From positions 248,001-312,000 of the forward strand of contig QJNS01000056.1 in assembly GCA_004154925.1 (NCBI GenBank): 64,000 nucleotides of DNA, in the 5' to 3' direction. The notes under the pieces are model-generated. The model had not been told where the DNA came from. It saw only the letters and a program-made list of their open reading frames with translations, and did not search any database. The position numbers were made by a program, and so were the translations under genes. Positions 25,333 through 37,696 of this stretch are shown piece after piece (the stretch's first letter is position 1; each line of letters opens with the position of its first letter). The stretch is from Monosporascus cannonballus. Lineage: Eukaryota > Ascomycota > Sordariomycetes > Xylariales.

Positions 25333-25742
25333 TATAACGGCTAAGGGGTTTAACCAATTATTAAACCTTAGTTATACGGGTTTATATTAATAGAAATATC
25401 GTAAAAGTTTAAATAGTAAATATAATAATGTATTACGTTTCGTATTACCAAAAATACTTTAAATAACGAATTATTATTAATAAGTGTCATAATTCAAGCT
25501 ATTTAAATTATGGAAATAATAAACATATATATTTTCGTTCTAGATCAACGTACTTACGCGGCTTAAACCCTTAAGCCCGTTAAGCCCTTTAAGCTCCTTT
25601 TCCGGCTCAAGGGGCTCAAGGTGCTTGGCACCTTAAAACCTTTGAACTGGTCACGTAACATCTTGGCGGTGGTCGGTGTTTGTTTTTTTTTATTCGTGGG
25701 CCCGACCGTCAGCAAAGAAGTCAAGACCGTTAGGTCATAACA
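25333..25742 (-). repeat. 5' LTR of chromovirus C (410 bp)
   Basis: The plus strand runs from TATAACGGCTAAGGGG to CCGTTAGGTCATAACA. It aligns with the A and E LTRs, including the block of short AAGCCC/TTAAGC-like repeats near 25560-25640. The gag start of C lies just left of it, on the minus strand. Confidence 0.88.
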
Positions 25743-25744
25743 AA

Positions 25745-26690
25745 AGATTATTAGTTAATTGGGCAAAGTTGTCGATTTCTGTCTGAAGCTTACGGTATTT
25801 TTTAAGGGCGGAAAAAAGGTCTGTTATTATAAGGCGTATACCTAAAGAAAATTTATTAATATCCTCCGAAAGGTTTTCCGTAATAAGCTATCTATCGCCT
25901 TAGGTTCCGTCGGTAAGGCCTTCCGAGCCGTAATCGTCATTAGCGGGTTTTTCCCGGGCGACGACACGGGAGAAATCCGGATTCCATTATAATTATATTA
26001 AGAGAACATAATTATAATCAAAGAGTTTTTTTTAAATAGAAAAAGTTTTAAATAGAAAGTATATATTTATAGGTAAAAAACGATATATATCAATATTTAA
26101 CTTAATTAGCAAATTATATATGCCATAAAAATGGCCAGAATACGGATAAACGAAAATATGTACCGCAGGGTATTATAGAGTTATTAGGCGATTTAACGTT
26201 TTACGGGGTAAAACGTAATCGTTTGGGTAATGATGAATATGGATAATAAAGAAACAATTATGACCGAGAGCGTACTTATGGTGATCGATAACCTGATGCC
26301 GCGGTTTTCTTGAAAATTAAGTTCGGCCTCCATATTTACCGCTAATATTGGTACGTTTTCGGTAAGGTTTTTTCCGGTAGCAGCAAACGTTTCGTTACTC
26401 GAAGACGTAATAGCCGTGACGGTATTAATTTGGAAAGTTTACTCCGTAAAGGTATTTCCTGTTGTAGTTGTGACTTTGGTATTATCGGTTGTGGCCTCGG
26501 ATGGCCCAGTAGTTACCTGGGCGTTAGTTACAGTCTCGGCTGTAATTATCGTAGGTATGTTCGTTGTGGTGATGGTAAAAGCTAGCGGTAACATTTTTAT
26601 AAAAGTGTTCGAAAATTTTGTTACCGTTACAAGTGAGGTACTGGTTAGTAACATTTTTAAAATATAACTAACCGTCTTTTGATGTTAAAG
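25745..26690 (-). pseudogene. Decayed Thr/Ser-rich membrane-protein fragment
   Basis: The minus strand from about 26654 reads a Thr-rich, low-complexity sequence (TVTNAQVTTGPSEATTDNTK), one stop, a Ser/Thr/Asn part with likely N-glycosylation sites (SSSNETFAA, GKNLTENV), then a hydrophobic membrane-type segment near 26240-26310 (LSITISTLSVIIVSLLSIFI). After a decayed gap, 25985-25750 gives DFSRVVAREKPANDDYGSEG and a Lys/Leu-rich helix-like end (ALKKYRKLQTEIDNFAQL). The order fits a mucin-like ectodomain, a membrane segment and a cytoplasmic tail. I do not recognise the family. A hydrophobic open frame exists on the opposite strand and is judged a shadow. Confidence 0.45.
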
Positions 26691-26699
26691 TTTTATGGA

Positions 26700-27397
26700 G
26701 GGGTTCCGTAAGCCCCCGAATACGATAATTTGGTTGCAGATTAGTGTAAATTTTGCACAATACCTAATATTATATTAACGTTATTTTTTTATATAAAGGC
26801 AGTATAAACATAATTATATGATATAGGCCTTTCCGTTCGGTACCTTTTTAGGCAAAACCAAATTCGCCACTTATTAGCCGTAACAGAGTCGCGCATCGAA
26901 AAAATACGAGAGCGGCAGGTAATCCGGGTCGAGGAAATTCATATTTGCCGTATATCGTTAGGTAAAATTACCGCTAATCCTGGGTGCTTAGATTAACGTA
27001 CGACGTTTACCGGGAGATAAATAGATAGGTGGGGCTACGTATACGGCCGAAATAACGGAAATTCCCGTATCCAGCGCAATTGAAAGGTCCCTAACACATA
27101 TATTTGGAAGGTAAGCCGAAATCATAAATATCAATATTGCCGAAATGGGCAGGATAAGTAGGTTCATAAATTTTATCGTAATTAAATAAATTATGCAATT
27201 TTAGCTTTTTTGAATTTTTAATGCAAATATAACCCTGTTCTGAATTATAAAGTAATTAGCCTTTAAATAATTATTATTAAATACCGCCAGTGTTTATAAA
27301 TACTAATTTATATTTTGGCTTTAAATAAAGATCATAGGCGCTTACGAGTATAATAAACGTATAATAATAAAACAGAAGTACCGCTTATAAACACTAA
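26700..27397. other. Decayed unassigned DNA
   Basis: A mixture of AT-rich and moderately preserved sequence between the membrane-protein fragment and the pogo element. A minus-strand reading near 26830-27100 looks weakly coding (with RDSVTANKWRIWFCLKRYRT) but no family is recognisable. It may be the upstream part of the preceding pseudogene. Confidence 0.3.
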
Positions 27398-27441
27398 AGA
27401 TGGCCCCCCCACGAACGAGCCACCTCATTAACGCGCCACCC
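27398..27441 (+). repeat. Left inverted repeat of pogo element 1
   Basis: AGATGGCCCCCCCACGAACG and 24 further bases, inverted at 29286-29329. It is GC-rich and little mutated compared with the element's interior. Confidence 0.9.
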
Positions 27442-29285
27442 CACATTCGCTTTACCCGTCAATTCATTTACTGATTTCTTTCCCTGTAAAAACCATCTTA
27501 ATAACGCTTTAGAAAATGGAAAAAATCATATTCTTATTTACCAGAAGCTACGCTTTTGAACGATATGCAAGTCTTAGCTCAATTCCGTACGGCGTAAGCG
27601 ATTAACGAAGTAAAACGTAGGAGATCCCTATATTTAACCTCCAAGGGCTACCAGATTAACAAATAATATATAATATGCCGTATTTAAAATATACCCACGA
27701 AACAAGAGGTTAATAAGGTTCGTCAGAAGTTATTACGAATTCAAAAAAAACTTTAGCTTATTGGGTTATCGTACAGGGTTAATTCAGTTATACGTTATTT
27801 TATTCGCGATTCTGCTTATACGTATAATATCTTCTATTTAATAACGGCAGCTTTGAACGCTTAAAAAAGGTTAAGTAGCCCGATTTCTGCGTCACTATCC
27901 TGAAATTAGGACTTTTAAGGGTACGATAATCGATTATAATAGTTTTAATGGTGTTTTCCCGGCTTTTACTTACGTCTAATTTAAATGTTTTGTTTTGTCG
28001 AAAGTTATAGTTTTTAAATGAAAAAACCGATATAACGTAAACAATATTAAAGTAATAAATAGCATAAATAAAAACTATTTCGTTTTCGGAAAAACGTTTA
28101 GGAAAAGTATTTTTTTAAAAAATACGTTTAAAAAAAGTGGATTACCATAATTACGTATATTAATATTAACGGGCGTTTATTATTACCTTTCGTTATTTTT
28201 AACGGCATTAACGTATAATAACTATAATTTCTTAATTAAGACGATAAAATATATAAAAGCTGATATTTTATTACGTTAGAAAACGGTTAAACAAATATCG
28301 AAATCGGTTTAAAATAACTTCGCAAAATTTTTGCACCTAATATTAAGTCGCAAAACCTAAACGAATAAAAGTTATTCATAATTAACGGCTATAATAGCCA
28401 TATTACCAAAGACTTTATGTGAATATATTTTTAAAACAAGATATATATTATTTTCCTCCTTAGTTACGTTTTCCATGTTTTTTTAGCTTTTTGATATAAA
28501 TATATTTGCCATTTTAAAACGGAAATACTCTTATTAATTTTGCAAACGCTATTACGGGCGGGTTTTCGAAATTATAAATAAAACTGACTTCCTTTAGACG
28601 TTCGTAAAGTCGTAAAAAAAGGGTATGATGATTTCAAAATATATTATAAACAGGTGGAAAATAATAAATTTACGTTGTATTAACAAAAAGAAAAATATTA
28701 AATATTAAGTACGCTAAGAAAAAAGAGGCGATAATAAATATACCCGTCTTAAGATCGATTCGTACCCCAGAACGCTTTAATTCTTTTGGCTAAATAGCTG
28801 CTTTAGGTAGTAAAATACTCAAATTATTTACGGAATTAACCCGGCTTAAAAGATCCTTGGTAAAAGTTAATCCAACTTACGAGAATCCTACCGTACGCCT
28901 TTTGTTCCTCAAGTTCGCCAAAGCCCTTAACGATAAAACCGCCAAACTTTCTGCCGCCAAAGTTTATAATAATTAATTAATTATAGCCCATAAAAAAGCG
29001 AAACTCAAAAAACGTAAAATAGTACAGCCCGAACCAAATAAGGATTTCGTAAAAATAATCTCGGTCAAAAAGGTAAAAGTAAGGCTAAAGGCTCTTACGA
29101 AAACACGTTCTACCGTTACTTGGAAAAATCAATCACAAAACAAACTTTCCGAAATCAAAAAAATAACGAGGTAAAATTGGATTATATCTTTATGTGCTTT
29201 ATTTGATATGGAATCAATTAATTAAGTAATTATTAAGATATTGTTATTTGTATGGAAGGGTTGTTATGGCGATAGCTTTAAAAAT

Positions 29286-29329
29286 GGGTGGCGCGTTAAT
29301 GGGGTGGCCCGTTCGTGGGAGGGCCATCT
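29286..29329 (-). repeat. Right inverted repeat of pogo element 1
   Basis: The reverse complement begins AGATGGCCCTCCCACGAACG. Three differences from the left repeat over 44 bp (C/T, A/G and T/C), all transitions. Confidence 0.9.
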
Positions 29330-29990
29330 TATATAGGTCATTTGTGACGTACCTGGCTCAAGATGGGGAGGTTGCGGTATATTATCAGGAATGTGGCCAA
29401 TCTGGCTGCTATTATCGTCGGTTAAGTCTCGCTTCCGCTTATGAGGCCGGATGTCCGGAATGTGTGCCATAATCTTGTTTTTATTTCGTATATAGACAGA
29501 ATGCCTAAATAACTTCGAGCATAAGCAAAATAATATGGTAATGGGATTCGTATAAAGGAATAAGGTTCGGCTCGTATTCCGGCTGGGGCAGACGCTTCTG
29601 TTTCTGTCCGTGTAGATATGCTGGTACGAGCGCTAGCGTAAGTTACGTACATAGCGTACTTATATACGTATACCTGGATAAGTAAGGTGGGGGATACCTA
29701 TGTTAGATATATATGTACATCGGCTTATTTAACAAACATAAATTTACAGGTTCTTTTTTTGCGTTAATATTTAAAGATTTTTATTTGATTTTGATAACTT
29801 GAAATTCGGAATATTTTAACGTTAGATAACGTTATTAAGTTGTACAAAAAGCCATGTAATTAAAAAATATTTCCCAAATAGGAAAGTATTTTACCGTATT
29901 ATGTATATATTAATACAAAAATATTAGCATGTTATAAAACGTTTTAACCTATATATCAAACAGAGAATTTGCTTCGGCTTGTAACGTATT
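29330..29990. other. Partly preserved spacer right of pogo element 1
   Basis: 29330-29680 has near-normal base composition, then the sequence returns to decayed AT-rich DNA. Open frames exist on both strands, including a minus-strand one from 29652 (76 codons, MYVTYASARTSISTRTETEA at its start), but none resembles a family I know. It may be a remnant of a single-copy gene. Confidence 0.3.
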
Positions 29991-29992
29991 TA

Positions 29993-32900
29993 ATATGGCC
30001 GAAATTACCGAACCCTTACGTAAGGCATTATTTAACGGAATAAGGAAGTATTTATATTTCTAAGGATAACGAGTTTTATTTTCCTTTTAACAGTTTATTA
30101 CGTTTCGATATTTCGATTATAAAGAAGCAGGCTATAAGCTCTTTATATAAGTCGTTAAAGCCTTCCGGTACACTTTCGAATTCGAATTCTTTACATACAA
30201 GTTTATAAATTACGAAAGTCCGTCTAACAATCAAATTCGATTAAGAACCTCCTTTTATTGCAATTATTGAAAATTTTTAAGAATACGACCATAAGAATAA
30301 AAATAAGATGGTTAAATAATTATATAAGATATTTAATAGTAATAAAGTTACGGATAAAATATTGGCCGAGACGGCGGTATTTTTTAATAAGAATTATAAA
30401 ATTTGGAATAAGTATTCCTATAAATTAGATAAAGTAATTCTATATTTTTTTCCTTTTATCTAATATTTTTCTAATAAGAAAACCCGTTAAATTTAACGTC
30501 TTCCGATTACGAAAATAATATTTACCTAACTTTACCGCCTATTTTTATATTAGGGTTACTGTTAATAAAAGCATAATTAAAAACGTTTTCGTATACCGGT
30601 AAATATATAATGGTAATATTATTTATTAAGTTATGCAGCTAGTCGTATATAAAGATTATCGTGAATGTAAATTTGCAAGTAGCTTTTTAAAATTACTTAA
30701 GTTAAATAAAAACGATATATACGGCATTATAAGCTTTTATCCGGCTGCATATTTAATAACTGCGAAATATTTCGGGGGTGGATATAGATTCTTTTTGTAA
30801 TATTTAGTTTTGATTTTTTGTAAGAATTATCGAAAAACTTTTTATGGATTTTATTTATCAAAATGCCGATACGATTATAAAGATTTCACCGATATCGTAC
30901 ATTAAGAAAACGTAACTTTATAGCATTCTTTTCAAGTTTTAAAATGCGGCTGACATTATTTCGAATGTTAATACCAAGTTTTTCGTAAATTACGAAAACC
31001 TATTAAAAGCTTTAAGCTTAATTCGATAAAAATAAGATTGGCTTTTTGGCGACCTACCGGACGGCCATAAATATTTGCTTATTTTACTAGGCAAATAATA
31101 TTAGTTACGATCTTAAATTTGCATAAAGTTAACCAATATATTTAAATTTCTAAGATAACCCAATACCGTTTGTATCAGCAGAATTCGTTCTATTAATGGA
31201 AAGGTTTAAAAATAAGAACGAATACGCTATTAATTTCTTTTGAATAGCTGATAATTATGAAGTAAATATCCGTTATTGGAAAATAAAAAATAAGTATATA
31301 TTGAATCGAATATTAATATCCTTAATAAATATTTCTTAACGGCTTTAACATAAATTTTTTGATTCGATTTTCAATATTAATTTAAAATAAGTTAAAGCCG
31401 GTAAAGAATATTTGTTATCAATAATAAAGACGTAATAACTGGCTTGTACAATAGTTCTCAGTTTTTATCGGGCCAACCTTTTTTTGTTGCGAGTAAATTA
31501 CGTACGTTATTTGCTAACTACGTAATATCGTTAATCGATTTTAACTTTTTTTCTGAGGTTATCTAAGATTTCTGTAATAATTAGCAAATTTAAATTTTAA
31601 ACGAAATGAAATATATATCATAAAATATACAGAAATTAATATATTTGCTATGGAAAGTTTTATAAACGGCCAAGTTTTTACGAAGTTCCTTTAAATCGGC
31701 CCATCAGATATTTTATCAATATTAGCTTTTCGGAGAACTGCATTCTTCTTTTAAAGGAATTGTTACAAAGTTTTCAGAATTAGCACGTTTTCGCAAATTA
31801 ATTTTATACCGTTATATAGCTTATACTTGGAAACGTAACGAATTACATTATCTAAATTAATACTGTTATAATTCCGCGACATATTAGCATTATTAACTTT
31901 TTGTTATAATTAACATCCGGGGTAGTATTTTGCGAAACAAGCAACTGGAAATAGTTATTAAAGTTTATCCAGAAATTTGTTAATAACGACAATAATTACA
32001 TATAACTTAAGGTTTAGATTATCTATAAGCAAAGTATTCTAGTGCGTTTTAAAAGTAACGTAAAAAGTTTCTAGCGTATTATTAAGATATTTTTGTCCGG
32101 CTTCCGTACCATAACCGACGAACTATCTTATGAAAATTTCGCAGCTTTACGCTTATTACAAGCGATTAATTATGCGTACGAATTCAATTTTTCGAAAGCG
32201 CATAACGAAATCAAAATAAGGATATTTTCGATATTTCCGGAACGACAGTAAACCTTCCTTTGGGACCAGATATTCTCCGTAGGCCGTATCATATAAGGAG
32301 AAGGCCGTTTTGAAGTAAGGACATGCTTTGAGATTTGCTTAGGAACTCCGGGACTGAACTAGTTCAAATAATTCCTCGTTAGGTTAACAATTTCCGACGT
32401 ATATTATAAGTTGGCCTATTTACGACCTAGGACGCCATATCTTATTTTTGCGAAAGGACTTGTGGAACCCGAAATCTACTCCTTAAGACAGCTATGCGGT
32501 TAAAGTTTGAAAGGTTATCGGCGGTTACTTTTTTCTTTTACCGAAATTGAAATCAGGCAAGGCCGTTACGATATAGCAAATCTCCTGGCCCAAGAACTTT
32601 TAACCATATACGAAAGTTTAAAAAAGCTAGATATAATTAACAGGCTTGGACATATAAAGGCAATTATAGCATAAGTACCTATTTTTCCGATATTAGAGGA
32701 TGCGGCAAGAAAATAAGAGATAACCTTAAATTGGAATAAGCTTTATAATTCTAGGGAAAAGGAGATTTTTATTTATGCTGGTTTTTATTTTTTCCTTTTC
32801 ATTACGTATTATAAATTCGGAAATACGAATACGAATATAAAATTCTTTTACGTTATAATGGGGGTATTCGAAAAGCAATCGCGATAGTATTTGATACCGG

Positions 32901-33250
32901 GGATAGCAACTTATTTTTTGACGAAATGTACGAAAAGATACGATTTATAACTCGAATAAACGATAATTCGGATAGGATAAAGCAGATTTACGATAAAATA
33001 TTAAATCGAATATTATAATAATATTTGTGTTGGGCGATAATAAAGTAAATAAGAATAAGGTAATAATATAAAAGGATAAGGTTTGGGTTAATACGTATAT
33101 AATAAGGTGGAAGCAGATATAAATTTTAAAATGCAGTAATAGTTAATTATTTTTGTCAGTTAACGGTCTCGATAACTTTTTTTCCGCTTTTTTTAACCGA
33201 ACCCAGCTTATAGCGAACGATCTAGCATTTCTCGACTTTTCGAGATAAGC
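29993..33250 (+). pseudogene. Long decayed coding-like tract with a TPR-like part
   Basis: Plus-strand reading frames run through about 3 kb with stops that could derive from CAA, CAG or TGG. The most protein-like part is near 32100-32800: a helical stretch (ELSYENFAALRLLQAINYAY), then EIRQGRYDIANLLAQELLTI and YESLKKLDIINRLGHIKAII, resembling tetratricopeptide helices (RxGRYxxAxxLxxELLxIY pattern). A further plausible stretch in another frame is KAIAIVFDTGDSNLFFDEMY near 32870. Frames change along the tract, so introns or frameshifts are likely. TPR domains mediate protein contacts and occur in fungal NLR-like and scaffold proteins; I cannot say which this was. Coding in the upstream half is uncertain. 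Confidence 0.35.
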
Positions 33251-35500
33251 AATCTTTAGATAGGTATAATATATATATTTATCTTTAAAAATATTTAAAA
33301 AATAAGTTAATTATTTTAATAAATTAATAGCGCGTACGTAAAGTATATAAGCTCGAAAGGGTAGGTTTAATAGTATTAATCAATGATATATATATATATT
33401 AATAAAAACTAATAAATAAAGAGCATATTTTAATAGATTTTAGATACGCTTTTTAGTAAAATGTTAGTAATTAACGTATTATTAATTAATAATAAGTTTT
33501 CGTTATTTCTGTTAAGCTTTATCGGCCTTGTGTTACTTATAGACTTATTTTCTTTTACTGCCGCCGATGATATATATGTTCGAATCGAAAATTCCGAAAA
33601 GACGTTATGATAGACGTGGCCGTATTGGCGCCCGTATTAAAAACGTTATTATTATTATTTTTGCCTAGATTCGAATGGTTTTCGGACGTAACGGACCTGC
33701 AAAGGCCGAATGAAGCGTATAATAAGTTGCCGTCGTAAGTATTATCCATCAGTAGAGATTTTAAACAGCGTTCCCGACCGTCCAGCGTTCGAATAATTAT
33801 AGCTTGATTTTGTTATTTACGGGGCTAATAAAGGACGTAATATAATCAAACTGGCACGAGGATAAGAACTAAACACTCGAATAAAAGTTAACAACAAAAA
33901 AATGTACTTTATTATAACCCGGAAAAGTTCCATAAAAAAGAAAACCGATATTAATAAGTCTTTTTTACCGCTTTGACAAATAACTATCAGAATATAATTA
34001 AGGCTTTTTTATAATTAAAATATAGCCAGTTAAAGGATAATATTATTGTTCGGCTGGAGTTCGGGCGAAATTTTACGGCTTATAAAAAGTAGACGCCGTT
34101 ATTATAGGTTACTAAAAATGGGCATAAAGAGATTTTGGTTGGACTAAAGTAAAAAGATAGGATTCGGGTTAGGAAATAAAAAGCTAAAAATTAATTACGT
34201 ATATACCTTACATTTATATGCTAACCAGATAACAATAGTCGTATTTATTATTAAATTTTATTTTGATATTTATTTAATAATTTATAAATAAATAGAATTA
34301 TATTAAATTTGACCTAAAAATAATTATTGTTCATATTAAATAATTCCGGAGCAAAAATACAAACCCCCGCCTTAAGTTAAGAATAATAACAGCAAACGAT
34401 ATTATAATATTTGACGTTATATTAAGTAATTTTATATAAAACGATATTCCAATTGACGAATACGTTAATAAATTTTTAATATATCGTAATTTCGCATTAA
34501 ACCTTTAAAATATCCCTGCCGAAATTAATCTTAAAAAGTAATATATCAAATTTAACGATATTATAATCGCCATGGTATTAATATTTAACAAGTTATGTTA
34601 TAGGTAAGAAATTATTAAAGGCTTCCGTAAAAAGGATATATCTCGAAAAAATATAAAAATCTGATTATATACGCAATTGGTAATTATTAAAGTTATAAAA
34701 AAAACCCGGGAATTAAAGGTATTTGGTTGGTTTAATAAAAAAAGGTTAAATAGGATTTAGCTTGATAACTTACGTTCTTTTGAAAATAAATTCGAACGAA
34801 TAACGCAAATAAAAACAATATATTAAAACGAATAAATTTAAATAATTTATTAATATAATGCGATTATGTTATTTCTCTTTAAATATCCTCCTTTTTTTAA
34901 TACGTTAAGCCTTTCCTAATCTGGCCAAATATATACCGGGATTAATAAAGCGATTACTTGATTAAATAAGCATTTATTTCGTTTAATTAATTAAAGTTTT
35001 ATATAATTTAATTAATTTAAAAATCATTCAAGACAGCTATAAAATTCGCGCAATTTATAAGTAAAAACCCTAATTCTTCTTATATTCAACTTATTTAATT
35101 ACGTAATGCCAATATATCTGTCGTTCTTAATAACAATCCATATTTATTTATAATTATCTGAACAAAATAACGTTAACGGTTCTGCAACTTTTTGACAATA
35201 GGCCTATATTTTTCTGTCAACATACAGAAATGTTCGAAATTCCATTTAACGAATTAAAAAAGGCCGGTCAAAGTTATATCTTCCGTATAAAGGAAAATTT
35301 CGTAAAAGTTACACGTTAAAATTAATGTAGAAAATTTAATTAAAAACGTTAAAAAGCGAAAACGAAAGGCGATTTACTAAAAGATTATAAGATTATTACT
35401 GTTTATCGCATAATAAGTCCTTTACGTAAATAATAACGCTAGGGAGTGGTTTCTGGTAATACCTAATAATTCTAGAATCTGATTAGCAATATAGAAACTT
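33251..35500. other. Decayed AT-rich DNA without recognisable features
   Basis: Heavily mutated sequence. A short minus-strand open frame at 33555-33749 has an Asn run and no recognisable domain. No inverted ends or LTR sequence found. Confidence 0.35.
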
Positions 35501-35514
35501 TTAATATATGTTCT

Positions 35515-36010
35515 TTATTTTATTATATGCTTTATAACAACTAGACCTTGAAAAAAGGTAAATCTATAAGTAATTTGTTTCGTTCCAAGTGTTAATACGA
35601 TAAGAAGGTTTTTATCCAAATCGTCCTTAATTTTTCCACGGTGGAATAAAAATGGAATGTCGATATTTTTCTCCTTATACCCGACCCGAAACCCCATAAA
35701 TCCATCGAGGAAACACTCAAGCCCGTATCTCTTGAACTTTTTTCCCACGAGGTCAAAATTTAAAAGGGTTAATTTTGATAATAAGGTGAATGGGTTAAGT
35801 CTGAACGAACCAGTAATCTATTCTGGCCATCGAAGTCTGAAACCCAGGCATTCCTCTAAGAAGGCTTTAACATTTTTTTTGCTAAAATTTCTGAGGGCGC
35901 AGTATACCACTCTAACCCCCTCCAGGGCTTGGTTAAACCGCTATTAAAAACCCCCCGTAGTCGTAAACAATAATCCCCATTATTCTCTAATCAGTAAACC
36001 GGCGGTTTCC
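35515..36010 (-). pseudogene. Less mutated segment with open frames on both strands, unidentified
   Basis: About 500 bp with higher G+C than its surroundings. The minus strand is nearly open over 140 codons from about 35940 to 35515 if one stop is read through, with NVKAFLEECLGF and KKFKRYGLECFLDGFMGF. The plus strand also has a 96-codon frame at 35657-35947. Neither resembles a family I know. I favour the minus strand slightly because of its mixed, globular-type composition, but this is weak. Confidence 0.25.
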
Positions 36011-36808
36011 GTTATTCAACCATAACCAATCAGTACTCATAAAACTAAGGCCAATTTTGGTATATTGAAAGCCTTGGTTTTGTAATTCCTTCAAAAATAA
36101 CCGTATATAACGTTTAAATGCTATTTCGTAATTAACAGACCTCTTATTATACGGGTTAAAATATCAAATATTTTTCAAGCTTTAAAAACCAGTTAATTTA
36201 ATAACAAATTGCGAAAAGTGCGAACGTTTACTTTTCTGGGGTTTTGTAAACTTTTTTTTCCTGAAATATTAACTTACTAATAAGCCATTATATAACGCTG
36301 TATTTTATCTTTTCCTGTGGGAATTTGTAAAAAAAGTTCTGAAATCTTAATTTGTAATGCTTAAATAGATTTTCGAGTTTTTCCCTTTTTTTCGCCAGAA
36401 TTTAAAATTGGATCTCGTTTTTGTTGTAATTATTTTTTGTTAAAATAACCCGATTACTAGTAATAAACATACGCTTTATGTTTACAGCGATATTTAGCAG
36501 GGCTTTTAGCAGCAGGCAGGCATTAAGATATACGTAGAGTTGGCCGCCTTTCGGTATATCCTGCATGATTTAAAGGAAATCTAATTAGTCGAATAGGTTT
36601 CGAATTTTCAGAAAATAATTCTTAAAGTTACGTACTTTCTTAATATTTATACGCTTTAAAATTTAAAGAACATTATTAACTTGCAATTCGTTGTCGAAAA
36701 TACGGCGTAAATATTATTAGTCGGAAAAAAGGCTGGTTTCCTAAATAATTAATATTTACTGCTATTCGATTCTGTACATAGTTTCTAGGACATCGGTTAA
36801 TGCCATAC
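36011..36808. other. Decayed AT-rich DNA left of chromovirus E
   Basis: Heavily mutated, with no open frame or repeat end recognised. It abuts the 5' LTR of E. Its last bases (CCATAC) do not match those right of E's 3' LTR. Confidence 0.35.
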
Positions 36809-36985
36809 TGTTATGACCTAACGGTCTTGGCCCTTTACGGACGGTCGGGCCCTCAGAGAAAACCAGCCCCGACCTACGCCAAGAGGTCACGTGACCAGCT
36901 CAATGGGCTCAAACGCTACTATTGGCTCTAGGATGTTAAGCCAGTTAAGCCATAAAGGACTTAAAGGGGCTTAAGGGGACTCGAC
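36809..36985 (+). repeat. 5' LTR of chromovirus E, first part (U3)
   Basis: Begins TGTTATGACCTAACGGTCTT, the best preserved start of this LTR family, and breaks off after GACTCGAC (36978-36985). The missing remainder resumes at 49711. This U3 copy is much less mutated than the others. Confidence 0.92.
36978..36985. repeat. Left target duplication of B2 (GACTCGAC)
   Basis: Identical to 49703-49710. Both copies belong to the E LTR sequence, which is continuous in A and C at this point. Confidence 0.9.
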
Positions 36986-37020
36986 TTGCCTCATCGCGAT
37001 CAGGACCTTATTTTGGAAGT

Positions 37021-37056
37021 TGTGGCTGCGCCTGCGATGCAGCAGTCGTAGCCACA
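37021..37056. repeat. Hairpin near the left end of B2
   Basis: TGTGGCT (37021-37027) pairs with AGCCACA (37050-37056), with a smaller CTGC-GAT-GCAG stem in the loop, 35 bp inside the left end. It is GC-rich and unmutated in an AT-rich setting. The right end carries the 118-bp inverted module. Confidence 0.6.
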
Positions 37057-37694
37057 GCTATAGCTTTTAATCAAGAAATGTCTGTTAAGGGTCCAATATA
37101 TCAGCTAAATTGCTTTAGGAATAATATTTACAAAAATAACAAAACCTCCAAAATAAGGCGTAATAACAAATTGTAATTTTTTCGTTCCATTTGGTACGTT
37201 TTTATATAAATTCGCAGAAAGTTTTATTATTAACTTTAGTAAAATATATTAATTACGAAACTTTTAATATTTTAATATATATAATTTAACATGAAATTAA
37301 ATTCTTTATTTTTTAATATAATAATAATATTAATTAATGCGAAATAAAGATTATTATAATAAAAAAGATATAAAATCCCGATTAATATATATTATAATAA
37401 TTAACTTCCTTAGGCCAATTTAATAATAATATAACCTTATAAGCCAAAATAAAAATGTATAAGGCTTAAAATTATTTATGGCAAATCCCAAAATATTTTT
37501 TTAATTAGGTAAATGTAAGTAATATATTCGAAAATTTAAGGTAAATATTTTAAACCTTTAAGCATTTAAATTTTTAAAGTAAAATATTTATTTTTATCCG
37601 ATATTTTTACCGGTTTTTTGCCGATATAAACGTAATTAACCCATATATTAACGTTATATATATGGCCGATAACTTTATAAAAACTTTATGTCCT

Positions 37695-37696
37695 TA
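37695..37696. repeat. TA target duplication of Fot1-type element 2, left
   Basis: The matching TA is at 39531-39532; the empty site in B1 has one TA at 6813-6814 followed by the same ATTTGTTCGC. Confidence 0.85.

Larger units (their letters stand above)
11398..25742 (-). mobile_element. Ty3/gypsy chromovirus C, interrupted by chromovirus D
   Basis: A decayed minus-strand chromovirus in two pieces, 11398-17629 and 24805-25742. The internal region without D is about 6.13 kb. Minus-strand landmarks are the chromodomain near 12680-12790, the integrase core FVIVDRFTKLS near 13610-13660, RT KKNGKLRLIVNYRQLND near 15175-15250, and gag start sequence beside the 5' LTR near 25.2 kb. The internal sequence left of D matches A up to about 5826, and the sequence right of D continues from that same point, proving the split. 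The two LTRs differ strongly in U3 and I see no matching target duplication, so C may be a recombinant. Confidence 0.87.
27398..29329 (+). mobile_element. Pogo/Fot1-type DNA transposon 1 (1932 bp)
   Basis: Bounded by 44-bp terminal inverted repeats (27398-27441 and 29286-29329) with three mismatches, starting AGATGGCCC. TA follows the right end and lies one base off the left end. The plus strand holds fragments of a DDE_1 transposase: a helix-turn-helix-like N-terminal part near 27.5-27.9 kb, the second-Asp block as INGYNSHITKDF near 28385-28420 (IIDGHGSHxT in active relatives, Asp now Asn), and the third-Asp block as LFDINIFAILKRKY near 28485-28525. The last two are in different frames. It would cut and paste at TA when active; it is now dead. 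Length fits the Fot1/Pot group. Confidence 0.87.

Noticed and set aside
26416..26667. Plus-strand Val-rich hydrophobic frame (83 codons)
   Set aside because: It is the complement of the Thr-rich minus-strand coding fragment: ACN Thr codons read as NGT Val codons on the other strand.
35515..35947. LINE reverse transcriptase in the preserved patch
   Set aside because: No RT motif (no YxDD or equivalent block) in any frame.
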